This document shows positions 38,833 to 49,067 of a stretch of 64,000 nucleotides of DNA, one piece after another (positions within the stretch are counted from its first letter, which is position 1; every line of letters begins with the position of its first letter). Source of the stretch: Sarcophilus harrisii (lineage: Eukaryota; Chordata; Mammalia; Dasyuromorphia; Dasyuridae); assembly GCF_902635505.1 (NCBI RefSeq), contig NC_045427.1, forward strand, positions 597,077,665-597,141,664. The letters are read 5' to 3'. The translations under genes and the position numbers were made by a program. Below the pieces are notes generated by a model that saw only the letters and a list, made by a program, of their open reading frames with translations, searched no databases and was not told where the DNA came from.

Positions 38833-39239
38833 CTATACTAGGAGAATGGACCCAAACTTGACTCATTTGTTCCCAGAACACACAGACTTGTTTGGACAGT
38901 GCAGAGCTGAGGTAAAATGGGTGAAGAATATTTACTAGGCAGTCTCACAAACTACATTGTATTTTGATGAGGTTAAGCGTCAGCCTCTTTTAAGTTGTTC
39001 TATCAATAATTGTGATGATCCATTTTCGACTTTTAGCATTCTATAAATATAGGAAATAAGTATCTGTCCCATGTCTGATTCTTATTACATTGAATACTTT
39101 TCCATTCTATCTATGGGGAGATTCTAGAAAAGAACTAGAACTTAAGATACAAGCATATGGTCCAGGATTCCAATCAAGTTTAATGACATGAGAAGGGTGA
39201 AGAAAAAAATGGAGGGGGGAGGAATAATGCCTCTTTATT

Positions 39240-39700
39240 ACAGGCTAGGCTCTCCTTGGTCTTAAACTGGTCTGAATCATATTAATGGAGCCAGAGTAGA
39301 AATGACCCATAGGGAAGAAAGGAAAGAGATGTGTGCCAGTCCCTTTATCCCACTTAAATATGTACAAAGCAGTTTGCAATGGAGAGATCACTGGGAAAAG
39401 TCTCTTTAAAAAGGTGTCACTTGAACTGAATCTTGAAAGGAATTTCATGGATGTAGGTGAGGAGGAAGAGCACTCCAGGAACGAGATGCAGCCTGTGAGA
39501 AAGGCTTGGATGCGGGAAATGGAATGTCATATATGTGTAACGAACCATATGTAAGCTAGCTTGGCTGGCATTCAGCATGCATAAGAAAGGAATAATGTGT
39601 AATCAGCCTACAAAGAGAAGCTGGAGCCAGAGTATTATAAGGATGTTAAATGCCAAACAGAAGATTTTGAACTTAATATGTACACGGACTGAATTGGAAA
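39240..39700 (+). repeat. Family X copy, long
   Basis: 'tcacttgaactgaatcttga', 'gaagagcactccaggaacga', 'gatgcagcctgtgagaaagg', 'gttaaatgccaaacagaaga' and 'ttttgaacttaatatg' follow the middle of family X. 39701-40159 is unassigned. Confidence 0.65.
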
Positions 39701-40159
39701 GGGATGAAGATCAAATGTATTAGAGATTTCTGTTTATATTGTGTACAATTGGTTTAGATGCTAAGGAAAATGTATGCTATGAAATTATTATTTTTCTGTG
39801 TGGTCAAAATATAAGCCTAAATTTAGGATTTTATGGGAAGAGTTTATGGGAAAGAGATTATTTGTTTATTTTTATTAGCTGTGAATGATGAGTTATTGTT
39901 TTTTTTAACAGAACTGACCCAATCATTTTAGCCAGAATTGTCTAACTAGCCAATGTTTGCTTACACAGCCTTTGGGTCCTGCCAAATGGACAAGAATTTG
40001 ATGATAGGAATATTTCAGCCTTCATGCACATTCTTTTCCATTTAAAAAAATACATTTGAGCTACAAATGCTACAACCACAAATACTAGCTGTGGAATAAC
40101 TGGTTAGTTCTGGCCAAGTACTATTCTGGGTCATTTATACAGATTTCAGCCAATGAATA

Positions 40160-40425
40160 CTGGCAGCTTGGTAGCACAATGGATAGAACACTGGATCTCA
40201 AGTTAGAAAGATCTCAGCTAAAAATTCGGCCTCAATTACTTAGTAGTTCTGTAACCCAGGACAAATCACTTCATCTCTGTCTGCCTCAGTTTCCTTGTCT
40301 GTAAAAATGAAGAAATTATCACTTAATTCACAGAATTGTTTTGAAGGTTAAATGAGAAATTTTTAAGTCTGTTGGCACAGTATCTAGCATGTATTAGGCC
40401 TTTAATAAATACTTTTACCATTACC
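40160..40425 (+). repeat. MIR/THER-type SINE, long form
   Basis: 'ggtagcacaatggatagaac', 'gtctgcctcagtttccttgt', 'cagaattgttttgaaggtta' and 'ttaggcctttaataaatact' run from tRNA-like head to L2-like tail. Confidence 0.8.
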
Positions 40426-40559
40426 TTCCTCCCATGAATATCTGTATCAACACACCTTCTTTTCAATTAATACTAGGAGAAATGGGAATCTAGGAGTATG
40501 GATATGTGCTAAAAAATCTGAAAATGGGGTGGAAGGTGGGGGAAAGGGTCTAAAATTTG

Positions 40560-41080
40560 GTAGTCCACTCATGTTTTAGAGATTTTTATCATGGATTCCT
40601 TTAACAATCTGGGAAATTTATGGACTGCTAATCTGAATAAAATTTTTAAATGGCACAGGGGATAGAGTACTCGACCTGGAATCAGAAAGAACTAAGTTCA
40701 AATTTGTCTTGAAACATATACCAGTGAGCCCAAGAAAATCATAATCTCCATATACCTCAGTTTTCTCATCTATAAAATGGAGATAATAATAGTACTTACT
40801 TCCCAAAGATCAAATGAAATAATATGAGGATCAAATGAGATGATATTTTAAAAGCACTTTTAAAATTTAAAGTGCTGCACATACGCTAGAAATTATTATC
40901 ATTAAAAATGTATAAAACACACAAGACTGTAAAGGAAATCAATTATATAGAAATAGTTATTAATAACTATAATAAATATAGTTATCAATTATATGCAATT
41001 ATATAGAAATAGTTATAAAAGTGGGGAGAGGTTAGAGTTCATGAACACCAAATTAATAACCCTTTCTCTAAAGTGAGGTC
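40560..41080. repeat. hAT-type DNA transposon remnant split by a SINE
   Basis: The left part ('tcatggattcctttaacaat', 'ctgggaaatttatggactgc') and right part ('aatgtataaaacacacaaga', 'ctgtaaaggaaatcaattat', 'agttcatgaacaccaaatta') make one element once the SINE at 40648-40905 is set aside. The right part holds a local duplication of ATTATATAGAAATAGTTAT. Confidence 0.55.
40648..40905 (+). repeat. MIR/THER-type SINE
   Basis: 'ggcacaggggatagagtact', 'cgacctggaatcagaaagaa', 'ctcagttttctcatctataa' and 'aatggagataataatagtac', with the long 3' tail. Confidence 0.8.
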
Positions 41081-41334
41081 AGGAAGTTTATTGAAGGTCA
41101 CAGGAAAGTGGAAGAAGGAAAAAGGGGAAATCCCACAATGGCAATGACGATGGGAAACACATCTATAAACAGATTTATAGAACGCCATTGCTATATTTCT
41201 TCAGGGGAGTCTAGTAAAATGGAAGGAAGAATGGCTTCAAGAGAATCACAAATCACCAAGTGAGAAGGAGTTGTCTTGTCTAACCTATACTTCACCAAGA
41301 ATCCATTCTGTCATCCAAGTTCTCTGCATCTTCT

Positions 41335-41740
41335 TACAAGCTAGATTACTTAATTTCTCTGAAACCTGAATTTTCTTACCTGTAAAATGGGGTTAATTAT
41401 ATTACATTTAAATTCAACAGATGTTTATTAAGCATACTGTATGATAAGCCCTGGAGATAAAAAGGACAAGAATAAAACAGTTCCTTCCCTTATATTTCCT
41501 GAGGGGAAGCATTTGAGTTACCTACTTCATAGGACTATGGTAAAGAAACCTCTTGGTCAATAATTAAATACTATATAAATGAGAATTACTAATGTAATTA
41601 TTGAGAATCATTGTGACCTAATGGAACCATATTGGAATTGGAGTCAGGAAGATAAGAATTGAATCCTTACTAGCTGTGTAATCCTGGGTAATCTTTCTCT
41701 GCCTCAGTTTCCTGATTACTTGAAATAGGGTTTTAGATAG
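41335..41740 (+). repeat. MIR fragments flanking a family X fragment
   Basis: 41335-41400 has the MIR end 'cttacctgtaaaatggggtt'. 41405-41500 has the family X start 'atgtttattaagcatactgt'. 41610-41740 is a MIR-type SINE ('ttggagtcaggaagataaga', 'ctgtgtaatcctgggtaatc'). 41081-41334 is unassigned. Confidence 0.6.
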
Positions 41741-41955
41741 AGACAGAGATAGGCATAATTATAGGGAAAGGGTTAGGGATTTAGTACACATAGGGATAAA
41801 GACTAGATTGGTGATTTCATTAGTATAAGAAAATCCTGGAAGAGGAAACTCCCTCTCCCAATACAGATTGATATTGCCTCTAACACTGAAAATTAAGACA
41901 TTTATCCAGAATCACACAGCTGGCATACATCACTTTCAGTCCCCATCTGATAGAT
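41725..41955 (-). repeat. SINE-like repeat family D, copy 6, with GGGATA-type leader
   Basis: 41725-41795 is a short array of GGGTTAGGGAT/CATAGGGATAAAG words. The family D order follows: 'tggtgatttcattagtataa', 'gaggaaactccctctcccaa', 'tacagattgatattgcctct' and 'agaatcacacagctggcata'. Confidence 0.65.
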
Positions 41956-42114
41956 AGAGGTAATAACAGGACAGTTGTGAGGGATCAAATCGGATTGTAT
42001 TTCCAAAGTATTTCCCAAACTTTATAGTGCTATAAAATTGGTCTTTGTTACTTTCTTCTATTAATTTTACAAGTGAGTTTCAGCAGTCCTTTAACACCTA
42101 TAAATAAAGTACAT

Positions 42115-42235
42115 ACTAGATAATTTACCCCTTAGATTGTGGGAACTGATTTTTGCCTTTATGTGTACCTGCACATACGGTTCCTGGAGCATATAGGTAC
42201 TTTAAATAAATATTTATTGACCACCTAACAAATTG
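42115..42235 (+). repeat. L2 LINE 3' end
   Basis: 'ttgtgggaactgatttttgc', 'gttcctggagcatataggta' and 'aataaatatttattgaccac'. A possible further hAT-like fragment at 42520-42710 could not be confirmed. Confidence 0.65.
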
Positions 42236-42749
42236 GGCGTTCACATCAGTTAGCATCAGAAAGAGCTACGGATAAGATTATGGGAAGGAATCAATCAATA
42301 CACAGGTATTATGTTAAGTCCACATTTCTTATCACACTGCACCCATTTCTACCTTGAGTAGCAGTAGGGATTCTGGGATAGGAGATCAGGAAAAATCAAG
42401 AATTTTGGTTGAAGTCACTCTTGCTACTTCCAATAAAACCAGGTCATATACTTCTCATCATATTTCTCTAAGTCAGATCCTAAGTTCTGCCTTTCTTCCC
42501 CCAAGGATGAGGCAATACCTATCTATCTAGAGCAGGACTAGAGAACTTTTTTCTGCCAAAAATATTTATACTTATAAATATAACATCTTTCATGGGCCAT
42601 ATAATATTATTAACTTATAGAATTCAAACAATGGGAGGTTTTGTATATCTGGCTTTCAGCTCATCATCACCTGTGCTTGCTTCAGCAAATGATTTCACCA
42701 GGACAATCCCCACCTGATCAAGAAGCTGAGTTTGAATAGTTCAGTCTGG

Positions 42750-43070
42750 AAAGAGGAGAGCCTGACCCCAATGCAATAATAAGCCACTTCTCCCTCTGAA
42801 CCTTTGTCCAGACTGTCCTCCCGGCTGAAATGTACACCCACCTTCCCCTCTGTCTCTTAAAATCCCTAGCTTCCTTCAAGGTTGGATCTCCTCTTCTGAA
42901 TAGAAGCCCTTCTGATCTGAAATGATTTGGCATTTATTTATTTGTATATATTTTGCCTATCCCTCCCCCCCAAAATAAAGTTTCTTGAGTTAAGAGACAT
43001 CTTTAACTTTGGTTTTGTGTCCTACATCCAATAAAATGTCCTTCATGCAATGAAATCAAAAGAAACCAGA
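42750..43070 (+). repeat. L2 LINE 3' region
   Basis: 'cttccttcaaggttggatct', 'tttatttatttgtatatatt' and 'gtttcttgagttaagagaca' with 'tttgtgtcctacatccaa' give the L2 C-terminal and 3' UTR order. Confidence 0.75.
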
Positions 43071-43099
43071 ACAGAATGAAATTGAATGGAACTGAGATT

Positions 43100-43690
43100 A
43101 GAAGAGCAATGAGCAATTATTAAGCACCTACTATGTTCTAGGTTAGTGTTAAGTATTAGGGATACAAATAAAGGTTAAAAAAAACCCAGTCCATGTTCTT
43201 GAGGAGCTCACAATTCAGTGGCAGAGGTACAAAAAATTCTGTATAAACAAGATATAAACAGGATAATTTGGAAGTAATTTCAGAGGGAAAGCACAAAGAA
43301 AGATTAAAGACTGGGAAAGGCTTCTTGCAGAAGGTGGAGCTGTCGTTGAGAATCAAAGGATGCCAAAGGAAGTAGGACGCCAATTTGAGGAGGGCAAGAG
43401 TTTCAGGCATGGAAGACAGCCAGTGAAAATAACCAGAAGCCAGGAAATGGAGAGTCCAATTTGTGGATCAGCAAGGAGAGGAATCTCACTACATTGAGGA
43501 GGGAGATATAAGAAGACTGGAAAGATAAGAAGGGGCCAAATTATGTAAGACTGAAAAATGCAACATGGGATTTTATTTTGGTTGCTGGAAGTGATAAGGA
43601 GTCATTGAAGTTTATGGTAACATGGGTAGAACTGCACTGAAGGAAGATCTGTTTAATAAACGCATGGAGATTCAACTGGAGTGTTTGAGT
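43100..43690 (+). repeat. Family X, best copy
   Basis: About 590 bases: 'attaagcacctactatgttc', 'catgttcttgaggagctcac', 'gtataaacaagatataaaca', 'ctgggaaaggcttcttgcag', 'gtttcaggcatggaagacag', 'aggggccaaattatgtaaga', 'gataaggagtcattgaagtt' and 'aactgcactgaaggaagatc'. The same order is widespread in mammals, but I do not recall the family name with confidence. No reading frame is intact. Confidence 0.7.
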
Positions 43691-44174
43691 CTGGGGATGC
43701 CAGGGCAAAGGGGGAAATAGCTTTGTTCAAAGGCTATGCCGGATGTCAGCTGCCTCCAACTTTGTGAGCCCTTTGAGGTTACTTTAGCCTGGGAATGTAG
43801 AAGGAGGTTTCCTGTGTGAAATGTGGGCAGGGTAGTTTCATTAGGGGATTTGATGTAGATAGTCAAAGTATGTTTCAGAGAAGTCTATAGTGGATCAGTA
43901 TAGTGCATAGTGACTGAAGCTTGGAGCCCAGATGGGGTGGGGCACAAAAAAAGGCCATAAACCAGACCATTGGTCTGGCATCTGTTTGTTGGTGTCCCCT
44001 CTGAAAAATAGCCCAGTTTGATTCTACTTTACATAGCATATCTGAAGGACAAATTCTTAATCTCCCTGTAATTTTTAAGCAAAAGCAATTGGGTACTGGC
44101 TGTGGGGATGAGAATGCAAAGGGACCTATCAATCAACCAATCAACAACAATTTATTAAGTGATCAGTAAGAGAG

Positions 44175-44390
44175 GCTTCTGGTGGTTCAGTGAAGAGAAT
44201 AGTGGATCTTCAGTCTAGAAAATTAAATTTCTAGCTTCCATATTGCATGACTCTGAGAAAGTCACTCAGTTTTCTCATCTGTAAAATGGGGATAATAATA
44301 GCACCTACCTCATAGGATTGTTGTGAGGATCAAATAACATTTGTAAAAAGTACTTAGCACAGTACCTAATGCATAGTATATACCTTGTAT
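44175..44390 (+). repeat. MIR/THER-type SINE
   Basis: 'ctgagaaagtcactcagttt', 'tctcatctgtaaaatgggga', 'ttgttgtgaggatcaaataa' and 'gtacttagcacagtacctaa'. 43691-44174 before it is unassigned. Confidence 0.8.
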
Positions 44391-44449
44391 CTAAATCTTA
44401 GGTGCTAAGAATTCAAGCACAAAGAATGAAATGATCTCTACACATAGTG

Positions 44450-44625
44450 AACTTCTACCTGCACTATGTATGGTAGGTATCACCCTGATTTGTTAAAAGG
44501 AGAGATTTGAGACACAATATAATTAAGCAACTTGTCTAAAGTTGCATGACAAGACAGCAGTAAAGTCAGGGCCAAAATCGAGTCTCCTGATATCTAGGTT
44601 GGTGTTCTTCTCACCACCCTAACTA
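44450..44625 (-). repeat. MIR/THER-type SINE, antisense
   Basis: 'gcactatgtatggtaggtat', 'taagcaacttgtctaaagtt', 'gacagcagtaaagtcagggc' and 'ctgatatctaggttggtgtt' show the inverted body. Confidence 0.6.
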
Positions 44626-44639
44626 ACGAAGCATACGGA

Positions 44640-45735
44640 ATTAACTAGCTATGGGTTACATGGGTACAAAAAGGGGAATGATCCCCTTATCCACAGCATC
44701 AGTGCCCATGGCATCCAATGCCACATAATCCTCCAAAGCATCATGGATGGATGGAGTAAGGAAGGGGTCAACTTTAGAGACACAAAGTAAAAGTATTTCT
44801 TCTCATTCTCTCTCTAGTAAAGTTTCTTCCCATCCTTCAAAGCAAAAAGAATCTTCTCTTGGGGTATCACAAACCTGGATCCATGGCTGTTCTATAGCCA
44901 GAGAGTTCTAACCAACACTGGAGCACTTGGGGGTCACTATCCCACTAGAAAACAGGGTCATAGGCAGAAGCTACTCCTGATGCTAATGACCTGGGTGAGG
45001 AGAGACATTAAAGGCAGCCTGAAAATTAAGCAGTTTGTGGTTGCTCCAGAGTTTCCAGCAACAGTAGACACTCTATCCTCTGACTGCTTCCAGGGCTTCT
45101 TTTCTTAAATCAATGGAAGAGAAAGGAAGAAGAAGAGGGCACATCCATCTGCTTCAGCATATCTTTGTGGCCTGTCACTAACTGACTGAACAGTTTATTG
45201 GTATTGGGCCAGGCAAACATGATTTTACCTCCAGTTCTGACCATCCATAGCCATCCTGATTAACTGAGTCAGCTGGTGGCTTTGTTACAAAATGAAAAGA
45301 ATGCATTTACCATAATTATTGCAAATATCTTCTTAGTGCAAAATATTTACCTGCTCTGTCTTGTGAAGATATCAACTTTCTCTTTCAGAAAAATCTAGCA
45401 TTTGGCAAACACCTTCAAAAATCCACGATGGGAAGAAAGAGGATTTTCCTTTCCACTGTTGAGAGAAAACTGATAAGACTCTCAGATACCAAGGAGGGGA
45501 ATCAGATGTGATGGCTGCTTGTTGATTAGGTTCCAAATTACACTTTCTCTATAAATAATATGAATCGAGAACCTTTCTTATACAGAGTGCTGTAGCAATC
45601 CACGAGACATTTGATATGTCTCAAGAAAGGTCTTCCTGGATTAAAGCCTTCCTAGAAAGAATGAATACCATCGGCAAAAAGGATTACAGGACCTTAGAAT
45701 AACATAGTTAGATGCCTGAACAAGGTAGCTCAAAA
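44640..45735. promoter_or_regulatory. 1.1-kb repeat-free intergenic block
   Basis: No repeat or simple sequence could be recognised here, which is unusual for this window. It contains homeodomain and AP-1-like words (GCTAATGACC at 44979, TGACTGAAC, TAACTGAGTCAGCTGG around 45263-45278) and no long open frame. Position between two neural genes makes an enhancer plausible, but this is inference only. Confidence 0.3.
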
Positions 45736-45737
45736 GA

Positions 45738-46235
45738 AGGATGGATGGATAGATAGATCTAGAATACAGATACTAGAAATAGACAGACAGAAAGATAGAT
45801 CGTAGATAGATGTAATACAGATATAGAACATAGATGTTAGCAATAGGTGGATCATAGATAGATTTTAGATCTAGAACATATATGTAAGAGACAGACAGAC
45901 AGATAGATAATAGATGTTAGATTTAGAACATTGATATGAGGCAGACAGATGGATCATAGATAGATCATAGACAGATATTACACAGAAAAATATAGAACAT
46001 AGATGTTAGCAATAGGTAGATCATAGATAGATGTTAGATCTAGAACATAGATGTAAGAAACAGACAAACTGACAGAACATAGATAGATGTTAGATCTAGA
46101 ACATAGATGTAAGAGACAGACAGTCAGATCATAAATCATAGATAGATGCTAGACAAATAGATATAGAACATAAATGTTAACAAGAGAAAGATAGATCTTA
46201 AATATAGATATAAAAGACACAGAGGCAAGAGAGAG
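45738..46235 (+). repeat. GATA-rich minisatellite with higher-order units
   Basis: About seven imperfect units of 45-65 bases, each starting near ATAGATAGATGTTAGATC and running through TAGAACATAGATGTAAGAGA to ACAGACAG, or an alternative GTTAGCAATAGGTGGATC ending. It is preceded by GGATGGATAGATAGA. It is a tandem repeat without regular spacers, not a CRISPR. Confidence 0.85.
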
Positions 46236-46414
46236 ATAATGCTTGGCAAAGACACTACAAGAAGCAGCATGAAGTCTTAGGAAAATAAGAAAATGGGTTC
46301 ACTTATTAGAACCTGGGGGAAACAAAGATTTAAATTTATGGTTGAAAGGAGTAGATGCCATCTAGAATTCTAGCATAAATAATTAATGATAATGATGATC
46401 TGTTCTTTACAGAG

Positions 46415-46560
46415 TGCTCTTAGATTTGCAAATTGCTTTATGTTTCCTCATTTGATTCTCACAACAGTCCTGTGAGATATATGCTATTAGTTTATAGATT
46501 TAACAGATTTGGTAATACATCAAGCTATTAACCATTTACTTAATAACCTAGCAGAGTCCT
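46415..46560 (-). repeat. MIR/THER-type SINE fragment, antisense
   Basis: 'gcaaattgctttatgtttcc', 'tcatttgattctcacaacag' and 'tcctgtgagatatatgctat'. 46561-47250 after it holds nothing recognised. Confidence 0.65.
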
Positions 46561-47259
46561 AAAGAAATGAGACATAACTTAGGTGACTTCAGATGGACCG
46601 AAGAAAGATGGGGTAATAAAAAAGATAAGAAAGATGGGATCTTTGACAGCTGTGAACATGTTGGTTCAGTGTAGGAACAACCTAAGGATAGCACTTGGGC
46701 ACTGAGACCTTTTTTGTCTAGATTTAAGAAAGTGATGGAGAAAATATTAACAATGTATATTAGAGTAGTAAGTGTGTCATTTATACATTTTTAAAAGAGC
46801 TGGTGGTTCAACATTTATCAGCATATAAATGTCAGGTTGCATTGGTCAAAATGATAAACCACCAAAGTAAATGACAACTTTTTAAAAAATAATTAAAGGA
46901 AACAATTGAAAAAATTGCCCTACCACCTCTTGGCCAATACACAAATCATTGAAGTTTAAAGATTTGCCATCTGTGTTCTGAAATTTATTTGTGTCAAAGT
47001 AGCAGACTTGGTAATATTGTAGAAAATTAATTAGTAGAGCCCTCAGGAAGTCTGACAGCTTCTAAAATATTTCTCCTAGAAATAGACTTAGCCTTAGAGA
47101 GAACAATTTGTCCACAGGCTCATATGTTATCTGCTTTAATGATAACTAAACAACTTATGCTGTACTGAAACCAGTGTCCCTCAAGTAATAAACACCAACA
47201 CCATTTTAGAGCAAGTTTCTTGCAAAAGGATGTTTCTTATCATTCCCTTTCATGATGTA

Positions 47260-47556
47260 GCTCCCAGGACATGGCACTCTTGTGCTTTTGCACAGATGGT
47301 CCTCCATTTCTGGAGAACATTCCTCACCTCTGCATGAGGCTGGTCCTGATCCCCGCAGTTGCCAAGTCTCTTTTATGAAATTACTTTGTACTATCTTGTA
47401 TATATTTTGTATTTATTATCTGAGTACATATTGAGTAGGTTTCTTTTTCTGTTGAAAAAGGAATATAAGGAAAATATAAGGAATATAAACTCCTTGAAGG
47501 AAGGGACTCATATTTGGCTTTGTATTTCCTGTGCCTAGAATAGTGCCTAAGTATAT
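47260..47556 (+). repeat. L2 LINE 3' region
   Basis: 'ggcactcttgtgcttttgca', 'acattcctcacctctgcatg', 'ccaagtctcttttatgaaat', 'aaactccttgaaggaaggga' and 'cctgtgcctagaatagtgcc' follow the L2 C-terminus and 3' UTR order. Confidence 0.75.
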
Positions 47557-48180
47557 CCCTTATTTTTTTCCTGGATATTGCCTAGTTCATAAGATAGTGA
47601 GCACTTTCTCTTTCCAGGTTTCTTTCATCTTCCCTTTTCCTTTCTGGTTGATCACTTATAATTATGTATCCTTGCTTTGCATTTAAGTAAGAACTTAATA
47701 AACAGTTGTTGAAATGCATTCAACATTAAAAATGGTTCTTTCTCTTTAAAGGAAGAAAAACATGTCAAATAACATCTAAAAGAATCCCCAAGTTTACCTT
47801 TGTTGCATACAACTGCTGCCTAGAGACGTGCCACCTGTCATAAGCTCAACATTATGGGAGATGCACACACCTGAATGGCAGCAAGTTCTGAAGGATTTTC
47901 AAATGTGACAGGAAATAAGCAGGCATTTAAGCACCAGAGCACAGTTCACTGAGCACATAGTGAATAAAAGTCCCACTCTGGCAAAGAACAACAGGGGTAT
48001 ATAAGGTACTGACATGGTTGGAACCACTTCCCCTATTTCTTCTGGATACTGACTAGCCCATAAGATGAGAGGACCTTTTCTAGCTGAGTTTCTTGCTGTT
48101 ATTTATTTTGCTTACAAGCCATTCCCTTTCCATTTCTGGGTAATCCTTTACAGTTGTGCATCTTTGCAAATATAAAGCCA
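47557..48180. repeat. Pair of related ~140-bp segments in direct orientation
   Basis: 47557-47690 and 48030-48180 share, in order: CCCTTATTT/CCCCTATTT, CTGGATAttGcCTAG against CTGGATACTGACTAG, cCATAAGATagTGAG against CCATAAGATGAGAG, AGGTTTCTT/GAGTTTCTT, TTTCTGGTTGATCACTTATA against TTTCTGGGTAATCCTTTACA, and GTATCCTTGC/GCATCTTTGC. They may be a local duplication or two copies of an unnamed repeat. Confidence 0.5.
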
Positions 48181-48527
48181 TCTAGCTAGTATGTGTTCAC
48201 ATTCACCCAGAGAGCTTTTGGTTTTCATAGAGAACAGTGTCCTGAGATAGAGATTGTGGATTCCCCTGAACATATACCCCCAGCTAAGAAAAATAGGGTG
48301 CTGTGAATAGAAAGGAAGCATGGTAATTCCAACAAGGGGCTTTTGTGAGTGTGGAACAACTTTTTGGGTAGAGTGAAATATAGCTTTCTGTGATTGTTAA
48401 GAATGAAAATTGTCTCCCTGTACCATTGGGAAAAGATATCCATGGAAAAGAATTTCCAACTAGTCTCTTAAGAGAGTTCTTTTTCTTTATATTGCTACCA
48501 ATCACACTCTTTTCCATCCTGCATAAA

Positions 48528-49067
48528 TTTATTCTTTAAGTTTTTTGCACATAACGTTTTTTTTGGAAGGGAAAGAGTTGGTGCTATTTTTCTGCCTTCT
48601 GTATGTCTGACTTAATGTAGTGACTTAAAAGGAAGTAGAAATGGAAGTGACATTTCCTAAATGATTGGTTCAAACAAGTCACACCCTTGAAAATGTTCCA
48701 AGGTCTGTATTATGCCAACAAACAGGTCTGAAAAGTACAATGATTGAGAATTAATAATAATCTTAGCTTCATTTCACTATTTTCATTCCTTAAAAATATA
48801 TATTTACAAGGACTTGTACATAAGGGTTGGACAAGATGATCACTAAGCTCCCTTTAAATTCAACAGCACTGTGACTCTCATTTAGTTGTCTTTTTAAAAC
48901 TAAGACCAATTTTGCAAATATTCTCTCTCTGACCAAGGAAACATTTGTAAGTTATTGCAAATAGTCATTTTCCTAAAGAAAGGAATTCAAAGACCATTCT
49001 TTCCTTCAGCAACAGAGCCATCCAAGTAGCACATGGAGTGTGACTGATTCAGTCCCCGGCTGCATCT
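48528..49067 (-). other. ZNF488: Probable ZNF488 3' UTR with AATAAA
   Basis: On the - strand an AATAAA (TTTATT at 48528-48533 on +) lies about 540 bases after the ZNF488 stop, with no repeat recognised between. The true end is not determinable; longer UTRs are possible. Confidence 0.4.

Noticed and set aside
38555-38881. Arg/Glu/Asp-rich and Ser/Leu/Val-rich frames
   Set aside because: They lie over the GAGACA simple repeat.
45738-46235. Possible CRISPR-like array
   Set aside because: A eukaryotic GATA-rich minisatellite: no constant repeats with unrelated spacers of even length.
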